This document shows positions 8,804 through 17,922 of a DNA stretch of 64,000 nt, in pieces. The notes below the pieces were generated by a model, which was not told the origin of the DNA, did no database searches, and saw only the letters and a program-made list of their open reading frames with translations. Position numbers and translations under genes: made by a program. Source of the stretch: an uncultured Kiloniellaceae bacterium (GTDB taxonomy: Bacteria; Pseudomonadota; Alphaproteobacteria; Kiloniellales; Kiloniellaceae); the NCBI GenBank assembly GCA_947493695.1, contig CANLSF010000002.1:1116001-1180000 (forward strand), read 5' to 3'. Within the stretch, counting starts at the first letter, position 1. Every line of letters starts with the position of its first letter.

Positions 8804-10804
8804 TTAGGCGTCAGCTGCGGTTGCCGGCGGTCGCTTTGAACCGGTTTCGGTGATCTCGTCGTTGGCGGGCGCGGCCATGTCTGTCTCGGGTTCTGCCTGC
8901 GGCAACTGCCCATCAGAGGAAACCGCAGCGCCATCACTATCCACCGCCCCCTCTACCTCGCGCGCAGCGGCAAGCGCTTCCATAACCTTGGCCTCTTCTT
9001 CCTGCGCAACCGAAGTCTCAAGCTCCGGCGCACCCGGCCTGCCCACGCACTCGAGAAACACGCGCGCGGAACAGTTGCGGCAGGTATCGTCAGCAAGCCG
9101 GGACACCAACTGCTCGATGGCCGTTCCCTTGCTTTCGAAAACGTTTTCCGAGCCGATCGTTTCCATCACCCGCAATTTGCGCAGGCGCTTGAGCATCGGC
9201 GGGTAGCGCGCGACGATATAGAGCGCGCCGCCTCGCGCACGGCGGCGCAGATGCTCCTCGACAATCATATCGGCGGCAGCCAGATCGATCTCGCCGACAC
9301 CTTTCAGGACGAGTACCAGATGCTGCTGGCCGGGATGATCCCGCTCGAGCTTGCGGAATTCGGCTTCGATGGTTTCCACCGACCCGAAGTAAACCGCGCC
9401 ATCGATCCGGGCAAAGACGATCTCCGGGCACTCGACCAGGCTATGGGCGATCACATTTCGGAAACTGCGCCGGGTGCTGCTGGGATCCGGCGAGCTGATC
9501 GCCAGCTTGGGTCGGGCGGAGTTGGAGAGGAAGATCAGAAGCGACAGGATCACGCCAACGTAGATGGCGAATTCGAGACGTACAAAGAGGCCCGCCAGAA
9601 GCGTCGCGATAACCACCGCGCTGTCCGAACGGCTGGAGCGCAGAATGTGTCGGATTTCCTTGCGGTCGATCAGTTTCCAGGCGACGTAGAGGATGATCCC
9701 CGCCATCGCAGGCAAAGGCGTCAGGCTGACCAGCGGCGCGATGAAAAACAGCATGCCGCCCAGTAGGATCGAAGAAATGATTGCCGACAGAGGAGTCTTC
9801 GCACCGGCTTCGTAGTTAACCCCGCTGCGGGTGAAAGAGCCCGAACCCGGATAGGCTTGAAACATCCCGCCGACGAAGTTGGACATCCCCTGCCCGATGA
9901 TTTCCTGATTGGCATCGAAACGTGTGTGCGTTCGGGTCGCGAATGCGCGGCCAATCGAGACAGCTTCCAGCAGGGCGATCAGGGCGATAGCAAAGGCACT
10001 TTCGGAGAGAGCGCCCGCGCTTTCGAGCGTCACATCCGGCATATAAAAGCTGGGCGTGATCGACGGCAGTTCGCCCACCATCGCCACACCGTGTTCCCTG
10101 GCGTTAAGCAACCAAGCCAGGACGCCGCCCCCGACCATCGCAAGCATAAAGCCGGGTAGACGTTCGGAGATGTGCCGGAACACCACGACGAGGGCCAGTG
10201 TGAAGACCGCGATTACAATAGACCGCCAGTTCACCACATCGACCGAAATGACCAGATTATAGGCCCGCTCAACGACGGTTCCACCGCGCGCAACTGCGAC
10301 CCCCAGGACATCGCCCATCTGACTGATGCCGATCAGGATGGCCGCCGCCGCCGTAAAGCCGACCAGTACGGAGTGCGACACGAAGGTTACCAACCGTCCA
10401 AGCTTTGCAACGCCAAGCGCAAGCTGAAATGCCCCGACCAGAAGTGTGAGGATCAGCGCCGATTCAATGAACTCAGGCGAACCGGGATCGTGTTTCAGGT
10501 AGAGTGCGTTAAAGACAACCGCCGAAATGGCGGTTGTGGGACCGGAGATCATCACCATGGACGATCCGAAGATCGCGGCAACGATGGGCGTGATCATCGC
10601 AGTATAGATTCCGAACTCCGGTGGCAGTCCGGCGATTGTCGCAAAGGCTATGGCCTGCGGCAGAACTATCGTTGCGTTGGTAAATCCGGCGAAGAGGTCT
10701 GCGCGCAGACTCGTCCTGTCAACTGACGGAAGCCAGGTCAAGCAGGGCAGAAGCCTGCTCAAGAACGCGCCACTGAAACTCACTCGCCGATCCCTTTCCG
10801 GCAA
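8804..10804 (-). CDS. SulP-family anion transporter with STAS domain
   Basis: Inner-membrane transporter of the SLC26/SulP family, 666 residues. About 12 membrane segments occupy residues 30-430; signature elements are LPQAIAFATIAGLPPEFGIYT near residue 48 and an NFVGGMFQAYPGSGSFTRSG loop near residue 308. A STAS domain follows (about 455-555: VYFGSVETIEAEFRKL, LVLKGVGEIDLAAADMI). The tail is unusual: a Cys cluster (TCRNCSARVFLEC) just after STAS, then about 90 acidic, low-complexity residues. It lies 64 bases after soeC on the same strand, so it is probably the last gene of the sulfite-oxidation operon. Moving sulfate or sulfite is the natural inference; bicarbonate or dicarboxylate are alternatives within the family. 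Confidence 0.88.
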   Translation of the reverse strand: MPERDRRVSFSGAFLSRLLPCLTWLPSVDRTSLRADLFAGFTNATIVLPQAIAFATIAGLPPEFGIYTAMITPIVAAIFGSSMVMISGPTTAISAVVFNALYLKHDPGSPEFIESALILTLLVGAFQLALGVAKLGRLVTFVSHSVLVGFTAAAAILIGISQMGDVLGVAVARGGTVVERAYNLVISVDVVNWRSIVIAVFTLALVVVFRHISERLPGFMLAMVGGGVLAWLLNAREHGVAMVGELPSITPSFYMPDVTLESAGALSESAFAIALIALLEAVSIGRAFATRTHTRFDANQEIIGQGMSNFVGGMFQAYPGSGSFTRSGVNYEAGAKTPLSAIISSILLGGMLFFIAPLVSLTPLPAMAGIILYVAWKLIDRKEIRHILRSSRSDSAVVIATLLAGLFVRLEFAIYVGVILSLLIFLSNSARPKLAISSPDPSSTRRSFRNVIAHSLVECPEIVFARIDGAVYFGSVETIEAEFRKLERDHPGQQHLVLVLKGVGEIDLAAADMIVEEHLRRRARGGALYIVARYPPMLKRLRKLRVMETIGSENVFESKGTAIEQLVSRLADDTCRNCSARVFLECVGRPGAPELETSVAQEEEAKVMEALAAAREVEGAVDSDGAAVSSDGQLPQAEPETDMAAPANDEITETGSKRPPATAADA

Positions 10805-10868
10805 CCACGCCCGGCCGGCCGTATCGTATTTCAGCGCGCATCAAAAAAGCTGTGCGCGCTTCACCCCA

Positions 10869-11792
10869 TTATCTATGCCCGTAGTATAGAGACACTGAAT
10901 GCTCGGCCTCTGCAAAGAAGAGCCAGCGTTCGGTCATCATCCCGACCAGATGAGACAGAACGGCGATCACCAGTATGAATCCGCCACCAGCCGAAACAAC
11001 CGCTGCCAGAAGCGCAAGCACCGGAATCCCACCACCCAAGGCCACCGCCATAAGCCGAAGCTTTTGAGCGTGCTTGCGGCCAACCCGATAGACCATTTCT
11101 TTCATCAGGTAGTTTGGCGACGAATGCGGGGCTTCCAGCAAACGCACCTTGCCAATATCGCCCAGACCAGTCGCGGTTTCCGGCGACGATCCGATTGACG
11201 CCAGCGTCGTGCGATCTGACCGGTTCCACCAGACAAATTTCGCGCCCCAGGCAATCACCATCAAAACCAGCGCTGCATAGAGCGTGTTCTCCGCCCCATG
11301 TCCCATGAGGGCCGAAACAGTGGCCGCCAGGAGCGCCCCACCGGCAACCGCAAAGAGGAGGTAACACAGGGGCGTCAGGCCCGTGCGCCAGCGCGGCACG
11401 GTTTTCAGCGAGCCATAGATCATCGCCGTGGCGTAGACCGTCACCAGAGAAAGCAACGTGAGCAAAATTCCGACCACTGCCACGCGATCAGCGGCAAACA
11501 CCCACAGTGCTGCGTAGATCGCAAAAATGCCGAGGGTCACAACAGCAAGAACACCTTCGCGCGACAGCCAGGAAGACCGCCATTGAGTGAGTGCACGCCA
11601 GGCCCGCTCGGGATGCCCCAGGTGAAAGGTCGAAGAAGCCAGGCCAATGCCCGTCAGGATGAACGAGAGCGCACAGACAACAAGCCCGGCCGTGCCGTCG
11701 CTGGGCGCAGCGCCCAGACCCAGCATGGCAATCAGACCAAAGCCCATTCCGGACAGTGTTGTGAAAACGATAATTGAGGAAGCAGGATGCAT
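10869..11792 (-). CDS. soeC: DmsC-type membrane anchor, probable SoeC
   Basis: Integral membrane subunit, 307 residues with about eight hydrophobic segments, of the DmsC family (start MHPASSIIVFTTLSGMGFGL; AFHLGHPERAWRAL-like motif as STFHLGHPERAWRALTQWR near residue 57; WLSREGVL; C-terminus AEAEHSVSLYYGHR). It would anchor SoeA and SoeB to the cytoplasmic face of the inner membrane and pass electrons to quinone. It starts four bases after the soeB stop. The name Soe rather than Dms rests on SoeA lacking a Tat signal and on the SulP and sulfonate-type neighbours. Confidence 0.78.
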   Translation of the reverse strand: MHPASSIIVFTTLSGMGFGLIAMLGLGAAPSDGTAGLVVCALSFILTGIGLASSTFHLGHPERAWRALTQWRSSWLSREGVLAVVTLGIFAIYAALWVFAADRVAVVGILLTLLSLVTVYATAMIYGSLKTVPRWRTGLTPLCYLLFAVAGGALLAATVSALMGHGAENTLYAALVLMVIAWGAKFVWWNRSDRTTLASIGSSPETATGLGDIGKVRLLEAPHSSPNYLMKEMVYRVGRKHAQKLRLMAVALGGGIPVLALLAAVVSAGGGFILVIAVLSHLVGMMTERWLFFAEAEHSVSLYYGHR

Positions 11793-11796
11793 TTTC

Positions 11797-12597
11797 TTAT
11801 CCCATCTTCTCGAGAGCGGAATCGAGCCAGCCCAGGAAACCTTTGGCTTCCGGTTCGGCCAGCGCAGCCAGATCGCTTGGCGCGCTCTGAACAGGTCGGC
11901 TCTTGGGGCGTGGCGGAAGGTATTTGTTCACTGGTTTCGTGCCCTGCTCAGGCATCAGGTCCATGCCGCCACGCTCCGCGACCATCACTGAAACATCGGA
12001 ATTGGGATCGCTGAAGTCCCCGAAGTGCCGGGCATTAGCCGGACAGGTCCTTACACAGGCCGGTTCGCGGTCTTCTTCCGGAATATTTTCGTTGTAGATC
12101 CGGTCGACGCAGAGGGTGCACTTCTTCATCACCCCTTCAGCAGCATCCATCTCGCGCGCGCCATAAGGACAGGACCAGGCGCAGAGGCCGCAGCCGATAC
12201 ACCAGTCTTCGTTCACCAGAACGATGCCGTCCTCGGTCCGCTTGTAGCTGGCGCCGGTCGGACACACCGTCACGCAGGGCGCATCTTCGCAGTGCAGACA
12301 GGATTTGGGGAAATGGACGATCCGGGCGTCCTTACCGTTCGCCAGGATCTGAGCTTCAGAGCTGGAACAACCTGATCCGTCGGACGCCTCGACTTCGAAG
12401 GTATGGATCCGGTTCAACCAGGAGCCGACAGGATCGGCGCCGTAAGGATTCTGATCCGACAACGGCGCACCGTAACCGCCGGTGTTCCATTCCTTGCAGT
12501 TCACCACGCAGGCATGACAGCCGACGCAGATATCCAGATCGATGACAAGGCCGAGCGCCTTCTCGGTATGTGTGGGCAGAGACGTCATTTCGTCCAC
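11797..12597 (-). CDS. soeB: Iron-sulfur subunit with four 4Fe-4S sites, probable SoeB
   Basis: Ferredoxin-like electron transfer subunit, 266 residues. Four Cys clusters can be read in order: CVGCHACVVNC near residue 22, CLHCEDAPCVTVCP near 100, CIGCGLCAWSCP near 132 and CTLC with CVRTCP near 153-186. This is the DmsB/NrfC/SoeB pattern, carrying electrons from the molybdenum subunit to the membrane anchor. The reading frame overlaps the soeA stop by 13 bases, implying coupled translation. No export signal. The last 60 residues are a Pro/Arg-rich extension of no known role. Confidence 0.85.
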   Translation of the reverse strand: MDEMTSLPTHTEKALGLVIDLDICVGCHACVVNCKEWNTGGYGAPLSDQNPYGADPVGSWLNRIHTFEVEASDGSGCSSSEAQILANGKDARIVHFPKSCLHCEDAPCVTVCPTGASYKRTEDGIVLVNEDWCIGCGLCAWSCPYGAREMDAAEGVMKKCTLCVDRIYNENIPEEDREPACVRTCPANARHFGDFSDPNSDVSVMVAERGGMDLMPEQGTKPVNKYLPPRPKSRPVQSAPSDLAALAEPEAKGFLGWLDSALEKMG

Positions 12598-15425
12598 TCC
12601 TTCCCGTAGCGCAGTTCGGAAGGTCCGGCCTCGGCTGGCCCCTTCTGAGCATCGAAACGCGGTTCGCTCAGTTCGTCACCGGCTTCGGCCTTTTCAACAC
12701 GCACCCGCAGGTCGTACCAGGCCGCCTGTCCCGTGATGGGATCGGAGTTCGACCAGCGCATACCGTCGCCGTTCTCAGGCAGAAGTTCGTGGATCAGGTG
12801 ATTGAGCAGGAAACCCTTCTTGGTCTCCGGTGCATCCTCAGACAAACCCCAGGCTCCGGCGCGCTTGCCAATCGCGTTCCAGGTCCAAAGTGTTTTTGAG
12901 TTCACGGCTTCCATGCGCATGACCGGAACCTTGATACGACCGTGCTGGGAGATCACCCAGGCCCAGTCACCATCTTTCAGTCCCTGCGCATCACAAACGT
13001 CACCGGGCACATACATCGGGTTGGTGCCGTGGATCTGCCGCAACCAGGCGTTCTGCGAACCCCAGGAATGATACATCGCCGCTGGACGCTGAGTAATCGC
13101 ATGCAATGGGTATTCGCCCTCGTCGATCATCGTACCTTCAAAAGGTGCGTACCAGATCGGCAGAGGATCGAAGCAGTCCCGAATACGGGCCTTAAGATGC
13201 TCAGGCGGGGTCTGGTCGGCCTTGCCTTCCGCGGTCAACTGAAACTTGCGTAGCGGTTCGAGATAGAGCTGAAAGGTAACCGGCTGTGGCGCATCAAAGA
13301 AGCCCTTACCAACCGCCCAATCCTGATAGGCAGCGTTGGCGTGTTTGAAGAACTGCGCTTCTGCCGGAATATGTTCGATCCAGAAACCGCCGTTGTCTAT
13401 GTAGCGCTTAAGCTGATCCGGGTTCGGCGCGCCGCGCCCGGCCTGATCGGCATTCTCGCCACGCCAGCCCGACAGTGGACCGATGCCCGGTTTGCGCTCG
13501 TGACTGACAATGTAATCTGCATAGTCACTGAACTTTGCGGAGCCGTCTTCATTGACGAAGCCGGGGAGGCCCAGACGGGCGCCGAGATCAATCACAACCG
13601 ACTGGAAGCCACGTACGTCACGATCCGGTTCAACAACCGGCCAGCGGATGGAATCCGCCACCGCATCAGGCTCGCAGATCGGCCGGTCGAGCAGTGAAAT
13701 GCAGTCATGCCGCTCAAGATAGGTCGTATCCGGCAAAACCAGATCGGCGTAGGCCACCATCTCGGAGGAATAGGCATCCGAGTAGATGATTTTCGGAATG
13801 ACGTATTCGCCGTTCTCGTCCTTTGCCTCCAGCATCTCCATCACACCGCGCGAATTCATCGAGGAATTCCACGACATGTTGGCCATGTACATGAAGAGCA
13901 CATCGACCGGATAGGGATCACCGGCATAGGCGTTGGAGACCACCATATGCATCATGCCGTGCACGGACATGGGAGCGTCCCAGGAGAAAGCTTTGTCGAT
14001 GCGCTTTGCTGTGCCGTCCTCGTTGAGGGCTAAATCTTCCGGTCCGCGCGGATAACCCAGGTGCGGCCCAGGCAGAGGACTGTTCGCCGCGTACTCGGCA
14101 TGTGGCGTCGGGTGCGCTTCCATGGGCTTCGGATAAGGCGGCTTGAAGCGGAACCCGCCCGGGCACTCGATTGATCCCAGCAGGATCTGCAGAAGATGCA
14201 GAGATCGGCAAGTCTGGAAACCGTTCGAATGAGCAGAGATCCCTCGCATCGCGTGGAACGCCACTGGGCGCCCGATCATCTTCTCGTGCCGCTCGCCCTT
14301 CATATCGGTCCAGGGCTGATCGATAACGATCTCTTCTTCAAAGGCGGTATGCGCTAGTTCCGCAGCCAGTCGCTTGATCTGTGCCGCCGACACACCCGTC
14401 TGCGCCGCGACGGCGTCGGGGGCATAAGCCTCGTCGAGATACTTTTCCGCCAGCAGTTCGAAGGCCGGAACGGCTTTACGACCGTCAGGCAGGGTCACTT
14501 CGCCCTTGAGGCCCGGTTTAACGCCGGTCTGTTTTTGCGAAACGCAGGCCTTGGCCTCACGATCCCAGACCAGAACCTCGCCCTCGTCATTGCGGGCGAA
14601 GAGACCGTGATCCTTCGCATCCGGATCGCGGATCACCAGCCAGGGCGCGTTCGTATAGCGGATGAGGTAGTCCAGATCGATCTTGCCGGCGCGCAGCAGC
14701 TCATGAATAAGCGCGAGAATAAAGAGACCGTCGGTTCCCGGTGTAATGCCGACCCACTCGTCGGCAATGGCGTTGTAGCCGGTCCGGACCGGGTTCACGC
14801 CCACGATTTTGGCGCCGCGCTCCTTGAGACGGCTCAGACCCATCTTGATCGGGTTCGAATCGTGATCCTCGGCAACACCGAAGATCATGAACATCTTGCT
14901 GCGCTCCCAGTCAGGCTGACCGAACTCCCAGAATGCGCCGCCCATGGTGTAAATCCCGGCGGCCGCCATATTTACTGAGCAAAACCCGCCATGCGCTGCA
15001 TAGTTCGGTGTCCCGTATGCCTGCGCCCAGAAACCAGTCAGTGACTGGCTCTGGTCCCGCCCCGTAAAAAACGCCAGGCGCTTGGGATCTGTCTCGCGAA
15101 TATCTTTCAGCCAGGAGGTCGCGAGTTCCATCGCTTCGTCCCATTCGATTTCCTGGAACTCGGCCTTGCCGCGCTCGCCAACCCGTTTCAGCGGCTTCTT
15201 CAGGCGCGCAGGCGAGTAATGCTGCATGATCCCGGCGGAACCCTTGGCGCAAAGAACGCCTTTGTTGACCGGATGATCACGGTTACCTTCGATGTAGCGG
15301 ACCTTGTTGTCACGCAGATGCACATTGATGCCGCAACGGCACGCGCACATGTAACAGGTCGTTTTACGGATCTCATCCGAGACCTTCGGAGACGGGTCCA
15401 GGGCTTCGCGTTCAAACAAACTCAT
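12585..15425 (-). CDS. soeA: Molybdopterin oxidoreductase catalytic subunit, probable sulfite dehydrogenase SoeA
   Basis: Large bis-MGD molybdoenzyme subunit, 946 residues from the chosen ATG (MSLFEREALDPSPK), which has GGGGAGA upstream; an 18-codon longer frame has none. An N-terminal 4Fe-4S motif C-x2-C-x3-C (CYMCACRC, residues 24-31) pairs with GVLCAKG. Molybdopterin-binding landmarks include FFTGRDQSQSLTGFW, the C-terminal DWAWVISQHGRIKVPVMR and RPAAMYHSWGSQNAWLRQI. No Tat signal is present, so the enzyme faces the cytoplasm, as described for SoeABC sulfite dehydrogenase and unlike DmsA or PhsA. It would oxidise sulfite to sulfate with electrons going to quinone. Substrate is inferred from architecture and neighbours; other DMSO-reductase-family substrates remain possible. 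Confidence 0.75.
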   Translation of the reverse strand: MSLFEREALDPSPKVSDEIRKTTCYMCACRCGINVHLRDNKVRYIEGNRDHPVNKGVLCAKGSAGIMQHYSPARLKKPLKRVGERGKAEFQEIEWDEAMELATSWLKDIRETDPKRLAFFTGRDQSQSLTGFWAQAYGTPNYAAHGGFCSVNMAAAGIYTMGGAFWEFGQPDWERSKMFMIFGVAEDHDSNPIKMGLSRLKERGAKIVGVNPVRTGYNAIADEWVGITPGTDGLFILALIHELLRAGKIDLDYLIRYTNAPWLVIRDPDAKDHGLFARNDEGEVLVWDREAKACVSQKQTGVKPGLKGEVTLPDGRKAVPAFELLAEKYLDEAYAPDAVAAQTGVSAAQIKRLAAELAHTAFEEEIVIDQPWTDMKGERHEKMIGRPVAFHAMRGISAHSNGFQTCRSLHLLQILLGSIECPGGFRFKPPYPKPMEAHPTPHAEYAANSPLPGPHLGYPRGPEDLALNEDGTAKRIDKAFSWDAPMSVHGMMHMVVSNAYAGDPYPVDVLFMYMANMSWNSSMNSRGVMEMLEAKDENGEYVIPKIIYSDAYSSEMVAYADLVLPDTTYLERHDCISLLDRPICEPDAVADSIRWPVVEPDRDVRGFQSVVIDLGARLGLPGFVNEDGSAKFSDYADYIVSHERKPGIGPLSGWRGENADQAGRGAPNPDQLKRYIDNGGFWIEHIPAEAQFFKHANAAYQDWAVGKGFFDAPQPVTFQLYLEPLRKFQLTAEGKADQTPPEHLKARIRDCFDPLPIWYAPFEGTMIDEGEYPLHAITQRPAAMYHSWGSQNAWLRQIHGTNPMYVPGDVCDAQGLKDGDWAWVISQHGRIKVPVMRMEAVNSKTLWTWNAIGKRAGAWGLSEDAPETKKGFLLNHLIHELLPENGDGMRWSNSDPITGQAAWYDLRVRVEKAEAGDELSEPRFDAQKGPAEAGPSELRYGKEWTK

Positions 15426-15878
15426 GCGGAATATTCTCCCCAAAACAGGTTGGCGATTCCACATGCCAACGATGTCCATGCTTCCAATGCAACAACCGAA
15501 GAAAACATCAGCGCATCTCCACGGTGAGAGAAATCACCGGCAGCGCCTGAATGGGCTCCGGAGTTCCCCCCAATTAAACGGAACGGATGACAAGAACGAA
15601 TAGGGTAGTTTTATGACAAAAACCACCATAAATGAGACCCGCATTACCAAATTCAAGCAATTTTCCCACAAAAAGCCCTCTTTAAGAGCTTTTTTGGTAA
15701 ATTCACTCAACCAAAAGAAGGTGCGCCGCTTTGCCGCAATGTTGCTCAGTCACAAGACCGAAACGAACACAAGCGACCGCAACTTTCTGTTATGGACACT
15801 TACCCCGCACCAGACTAACCCCAGTCAGGCGAATTTACCTCAGTTCAGGTATCGTCGAACAGGCTTTTATCTGCATCT
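15426..15878. other. Intergenic region between soeA and the acyl-CoA ligase operon
   Basis: About 450 bases, AT-richer than its surroundings. It carries the soeABC promoter region (leftward) and the 3' end of the ligase operon, with a terminator-like hairpin near 15668-15697. A plus-strand ORF crossing into sucD looks like a shadow: it is Ser/Thr/Lys-rich, lacks a ribosome site and runs antisense to a solid gene. Confidence 0.5.
15666..15697 (-). terminator. Possible rho-independent terminator after the acyl-CoA ligase operon
   Basis: Read on the minus strand, AAAAAGCTC, a short AT loop and GAGGGCTTTTT form a hairpin with one irregularity, ending in a T run. It lies about 190 bases past the sucD stop, in the right orientation to end that operon before soeA. 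The stem is imperfect and the distance is long, so confidence is limited. Confidence 0.35.
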
Positions 15879-16760
15879 TCAGGCGGCTTTCCGATCCAGT
15901 CCTTCTTTGAGCAAAACTGGTATCTGGCTGGGTACATCGGCGACACTCACACCGACTGCCTCAAGCGCGGCGCGCTTTGCACCATATGCGCCAGAACTAC
16001 CCGAAACAATCGCACCGGCATGCCCCATTTTTTTGCCAGGTGGCGATGCACGCCCGGCGATGAAGGCGACCACGGGCTTGGACATCTCTGCAGCGTATTC
16101 AGCCGCACTTTCTTCTGCAGATCCGCCAATCTCCCCACAGAGTACGACCGCTTTGGTGCGGGCATCCGCGTCGAGGATTTCCAATGCATCACGGGAAGTC
16201 GTGCCGATCATCGGGTCGCCGCCCACACCGTAAAATGCCGACTGACCAAACCCGCTCTGGGTCAGATTCAAACTGACCAGAGTTCCCAGGCTGCCCGAAC
16301 GGGAAATCACACCGATTTCCCCGGGTCGAAAGACATTGGCGTTAAACGCCGGCATGATCCCGACAAAACACTCACCGGGTGTCACCACTCCCGCCGTGTT
16401 GGGTCCGACGATCCGCACAGCATTAGCCGCCGCAGCGGCATGCATCTCCATCACGTCATGGGCTGGAATGTGTTCAGTCAGACAGACCAGCATTTTCACG
16501 CCGGCCTCGCAGGCATCAATTGCCGCTGCCTTGGCCGCCATCGGCGGAATGAACATGACCGAAACATCAATCGGCGTGTCGCGGGCAGCGTCCACGGCAC
16601 AGGCATACACCGGAACCTCCAGATGCTCGGTCCCGGCCTTCCTGGGATTGACCCCGGCAACCACCGAAGTGCCATAGTCCTGCATCGCCTTAGTCCAGAA
16701 GGTTCCCTGTTTACCGGTAATGCCCTGAACCAGGACTTTATGTTCTTTTCTGACGATCAT
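15879..16760 (-). CDS. sucD: ADP-forming acyl-CoA ligase alpha subunit (SucD family)
   Basis: CoA-binding and phospho-His subunit of a succinyl-CoA-synthetase-like ligase, 293 residues. N-terminal CoA-binding fold (VLVQGITGKQGTFWTKAM), Ser-rich phosphate loop (VISRSGSLGTLVSLNL) and the active-site His in KKMGHAGAIVSG near residue 247 are all present. It departs from the housekeeping SucD pattern GPNCPG, reading GPNTAG near residue 119. With its beta subunit next to a SauS-like dehydrogenase and a TTT transporter, a specialised acid such as sulfoacetate is a better guess than succinate. Malate-CoA ligase, known from serine-cycle methylotrophs, is an alternative. It overlaps sucC by one base (TAATG type). 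Confidence 0.8.
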   Translation of the reverse strand: MIVRKEHKVLVQGITGKQGTFWTKAMQDYGTSVVAGVNPRKAGTEHLEVPVYACAVDAARDTPIDVSVMFIPPMAAKAAAIDACEAGVKMLVCLTEHIPAHDVMEMHAAAAANAVRIVGPNTAGVVTPGECFVGIMPAFNANVFRPGEIGVISRSGSLGTLVSLNLTQSGFGQSAFYGVGGDPMIGTTSRDALEILDADARTKAVVLCGEIGGSAEESAAEYAAEMSKPVVAFIAGRASPPGKKMGHAGAIVSGSSGAYGAKRAALEAVGVSVADVPSQIPVLLKEGLDRKAA

Positions 16761-17893
16761 TACGCCGCCTCCGCTGCTGCCGCGACTGCGGCCTTAACCG
16801 CATCATCCATAAGATCGAAAGGCTCAAGTCCCAGTTCTTCACGCACGATTTTCACAGCTTCGTCCTCGCCCGTACCGTGAATGGTGAAAAAAATTGGAAT
16901 ATCCGGCGCCAGATCCTTCCAGGCTGCAACCAGCCCTTCGGTCATCACGTCCGTGCGCGCAAAGGCGCCGCAGAAATTGACCAGCAGACTGCGAATGTCG
17001 GTGTTTTCCAGCAGGATCGAGAGCGCAATCTTCGACTTGGTATAGGCCTCGCCGCCAATCTCGAGAAAATTCGCAGGCTCCCCGCCATAATGAGTAATTG
17101 CATCCATCGACGTCATGGTCAGTCCCGCGCCGTTCGCAAGCACCCCGACAGAACCGCCAAGCGCAATGTACTTCAGCCCGGCCTCATGGGCCTTCAACTC
17201 CAGCGCGGTCATGAGTTCCGGCGCTGCCTGTTCGACAAGTTCGGCCTGACGGGGAGCCGCCGAATCATCAATCGTCAGCTTGCAATCCAGGGCGACCACC
17301 TGCCCGTTATCCGTCAGCACCAGTGGATTGATTTCCAGCAGCTCCGCATCCCGGTCGCGGTAAGCCCGATAGAGTTTCACCAGCACGTCAGCGACCGCAG
17401 CCTGCATTTCACCAAGGCCGCAGCCTTCAAGCGCCCGCTGTGCGGAGGAAAGGTCAAAACCCTTGGTGATATCCACGGGAATTTTCCGCATGGCCTCAGG
17501 GTCGGTCTCGGCGACCTCCTCCACATCCATGCCACCCATCATGGAAAAGAGGATCAACGGGTTCTTTGAGGCCACATCGTTCAGAACCGCAACATAGAGC
17601 TCCTGCGCAATGGGAACCTGTGCCTCAATCAGCAGCTTCTCGACCCGATGCCCGTCAATCTCCATGCCGAGGATCGCCTGCGCATGAGCCTTGGCCTCCT
17701 CCGATGTTGCGGCCAGCTTGATGCCCCCGGCCTTACCGCGTTTTCCGGTCGGCACCTGAGCCTTGACGACACACTTGCCGATCCGCGCGGCTGCGACCTC
17801 GGCTGCATCGGCGTCCCAGACCAGTTCGCTGGCTGGCACGGCAACGCCGCAGGTCTCCAGCAAGGGCTTCGCCCTGTATTCTTCAAAATTCAT
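16760..17893 (-). CDS. sucC: ADP-forming acyl-CoA ligase beta subunit (SucC family)
   Basis: ATP-grasp subunit that binds the nucleotide and the carboxylate, 377 residues. It begins MNFEEYRAKPLLETCGVAVP, has the ATP-grasp Lys segment CVVKAQVPTGKRGKAGGIKL near residue 45, LEINPLVLTDNGQVVALDCKL near residue 195 and the Gly-rich substrate loop near residue 250 (SVGVLANGAGLTMTSMD). Family members couple ATP or GTP hydrolysis to CoA thioester formation. The pair lies directly downstream of the aldehyde dehydrogenase (29 bases), so ligase and dehydrogenase are likely sequential steps of acid reduction. The name reflects fold, not proven succinate use. Confidence 0.8.
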   Translation of the reverse strand: MNFEEYRAKPLLETCGVAVPASELVWDADAAEVAAARIGKCVVKAQVPTGKRGKAGGIKLAATSEEAKAHAQAILGMEIDGHRVEKLLIEAQVPIAQELYVAVLNDVASKNPLILFSMMGGMDVEEVAETDPEAMRKIPVDITKGFDLSSAQRALEGCGLGEMQAAVADVLVKLYRAYRDRDAELLEINPLVLTDNGQVVALDCKLTIDDSAAPRQAELVEQAAPELMTALELKAHEAGLKYIALGGSVGVLANGAGLTMTSMDAITHYGGEPANFLEIGGEAYTKSKIALSILLENTDIRSLLVNFCGAFARTDVMTEGLVAAWKDLAPDIPIFFTIHGTGEDEAVKIVREELGLEPFDLMDDAVKAAVAAAAEAA

Positions 17894-17922
17894 GAATCGT
17901 CTTCCTATGGGATCCAGATGCG

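Noticed and set aside
15632-15650. AATGAGACCCGCATT, resembling the Fur-like site of the haem operon
   Set aside because: Only a few positions pair and the spacing differs; there is no iron-uptake gene nearby, so the likeness is probably chance.
15613-16233. 206-codon plus-strand ORF starting in the soeA/sucD spacer
   Set aside because: Low-complexity Ser/Thr/Pro product, antisense to sucD, and no ribosome site.
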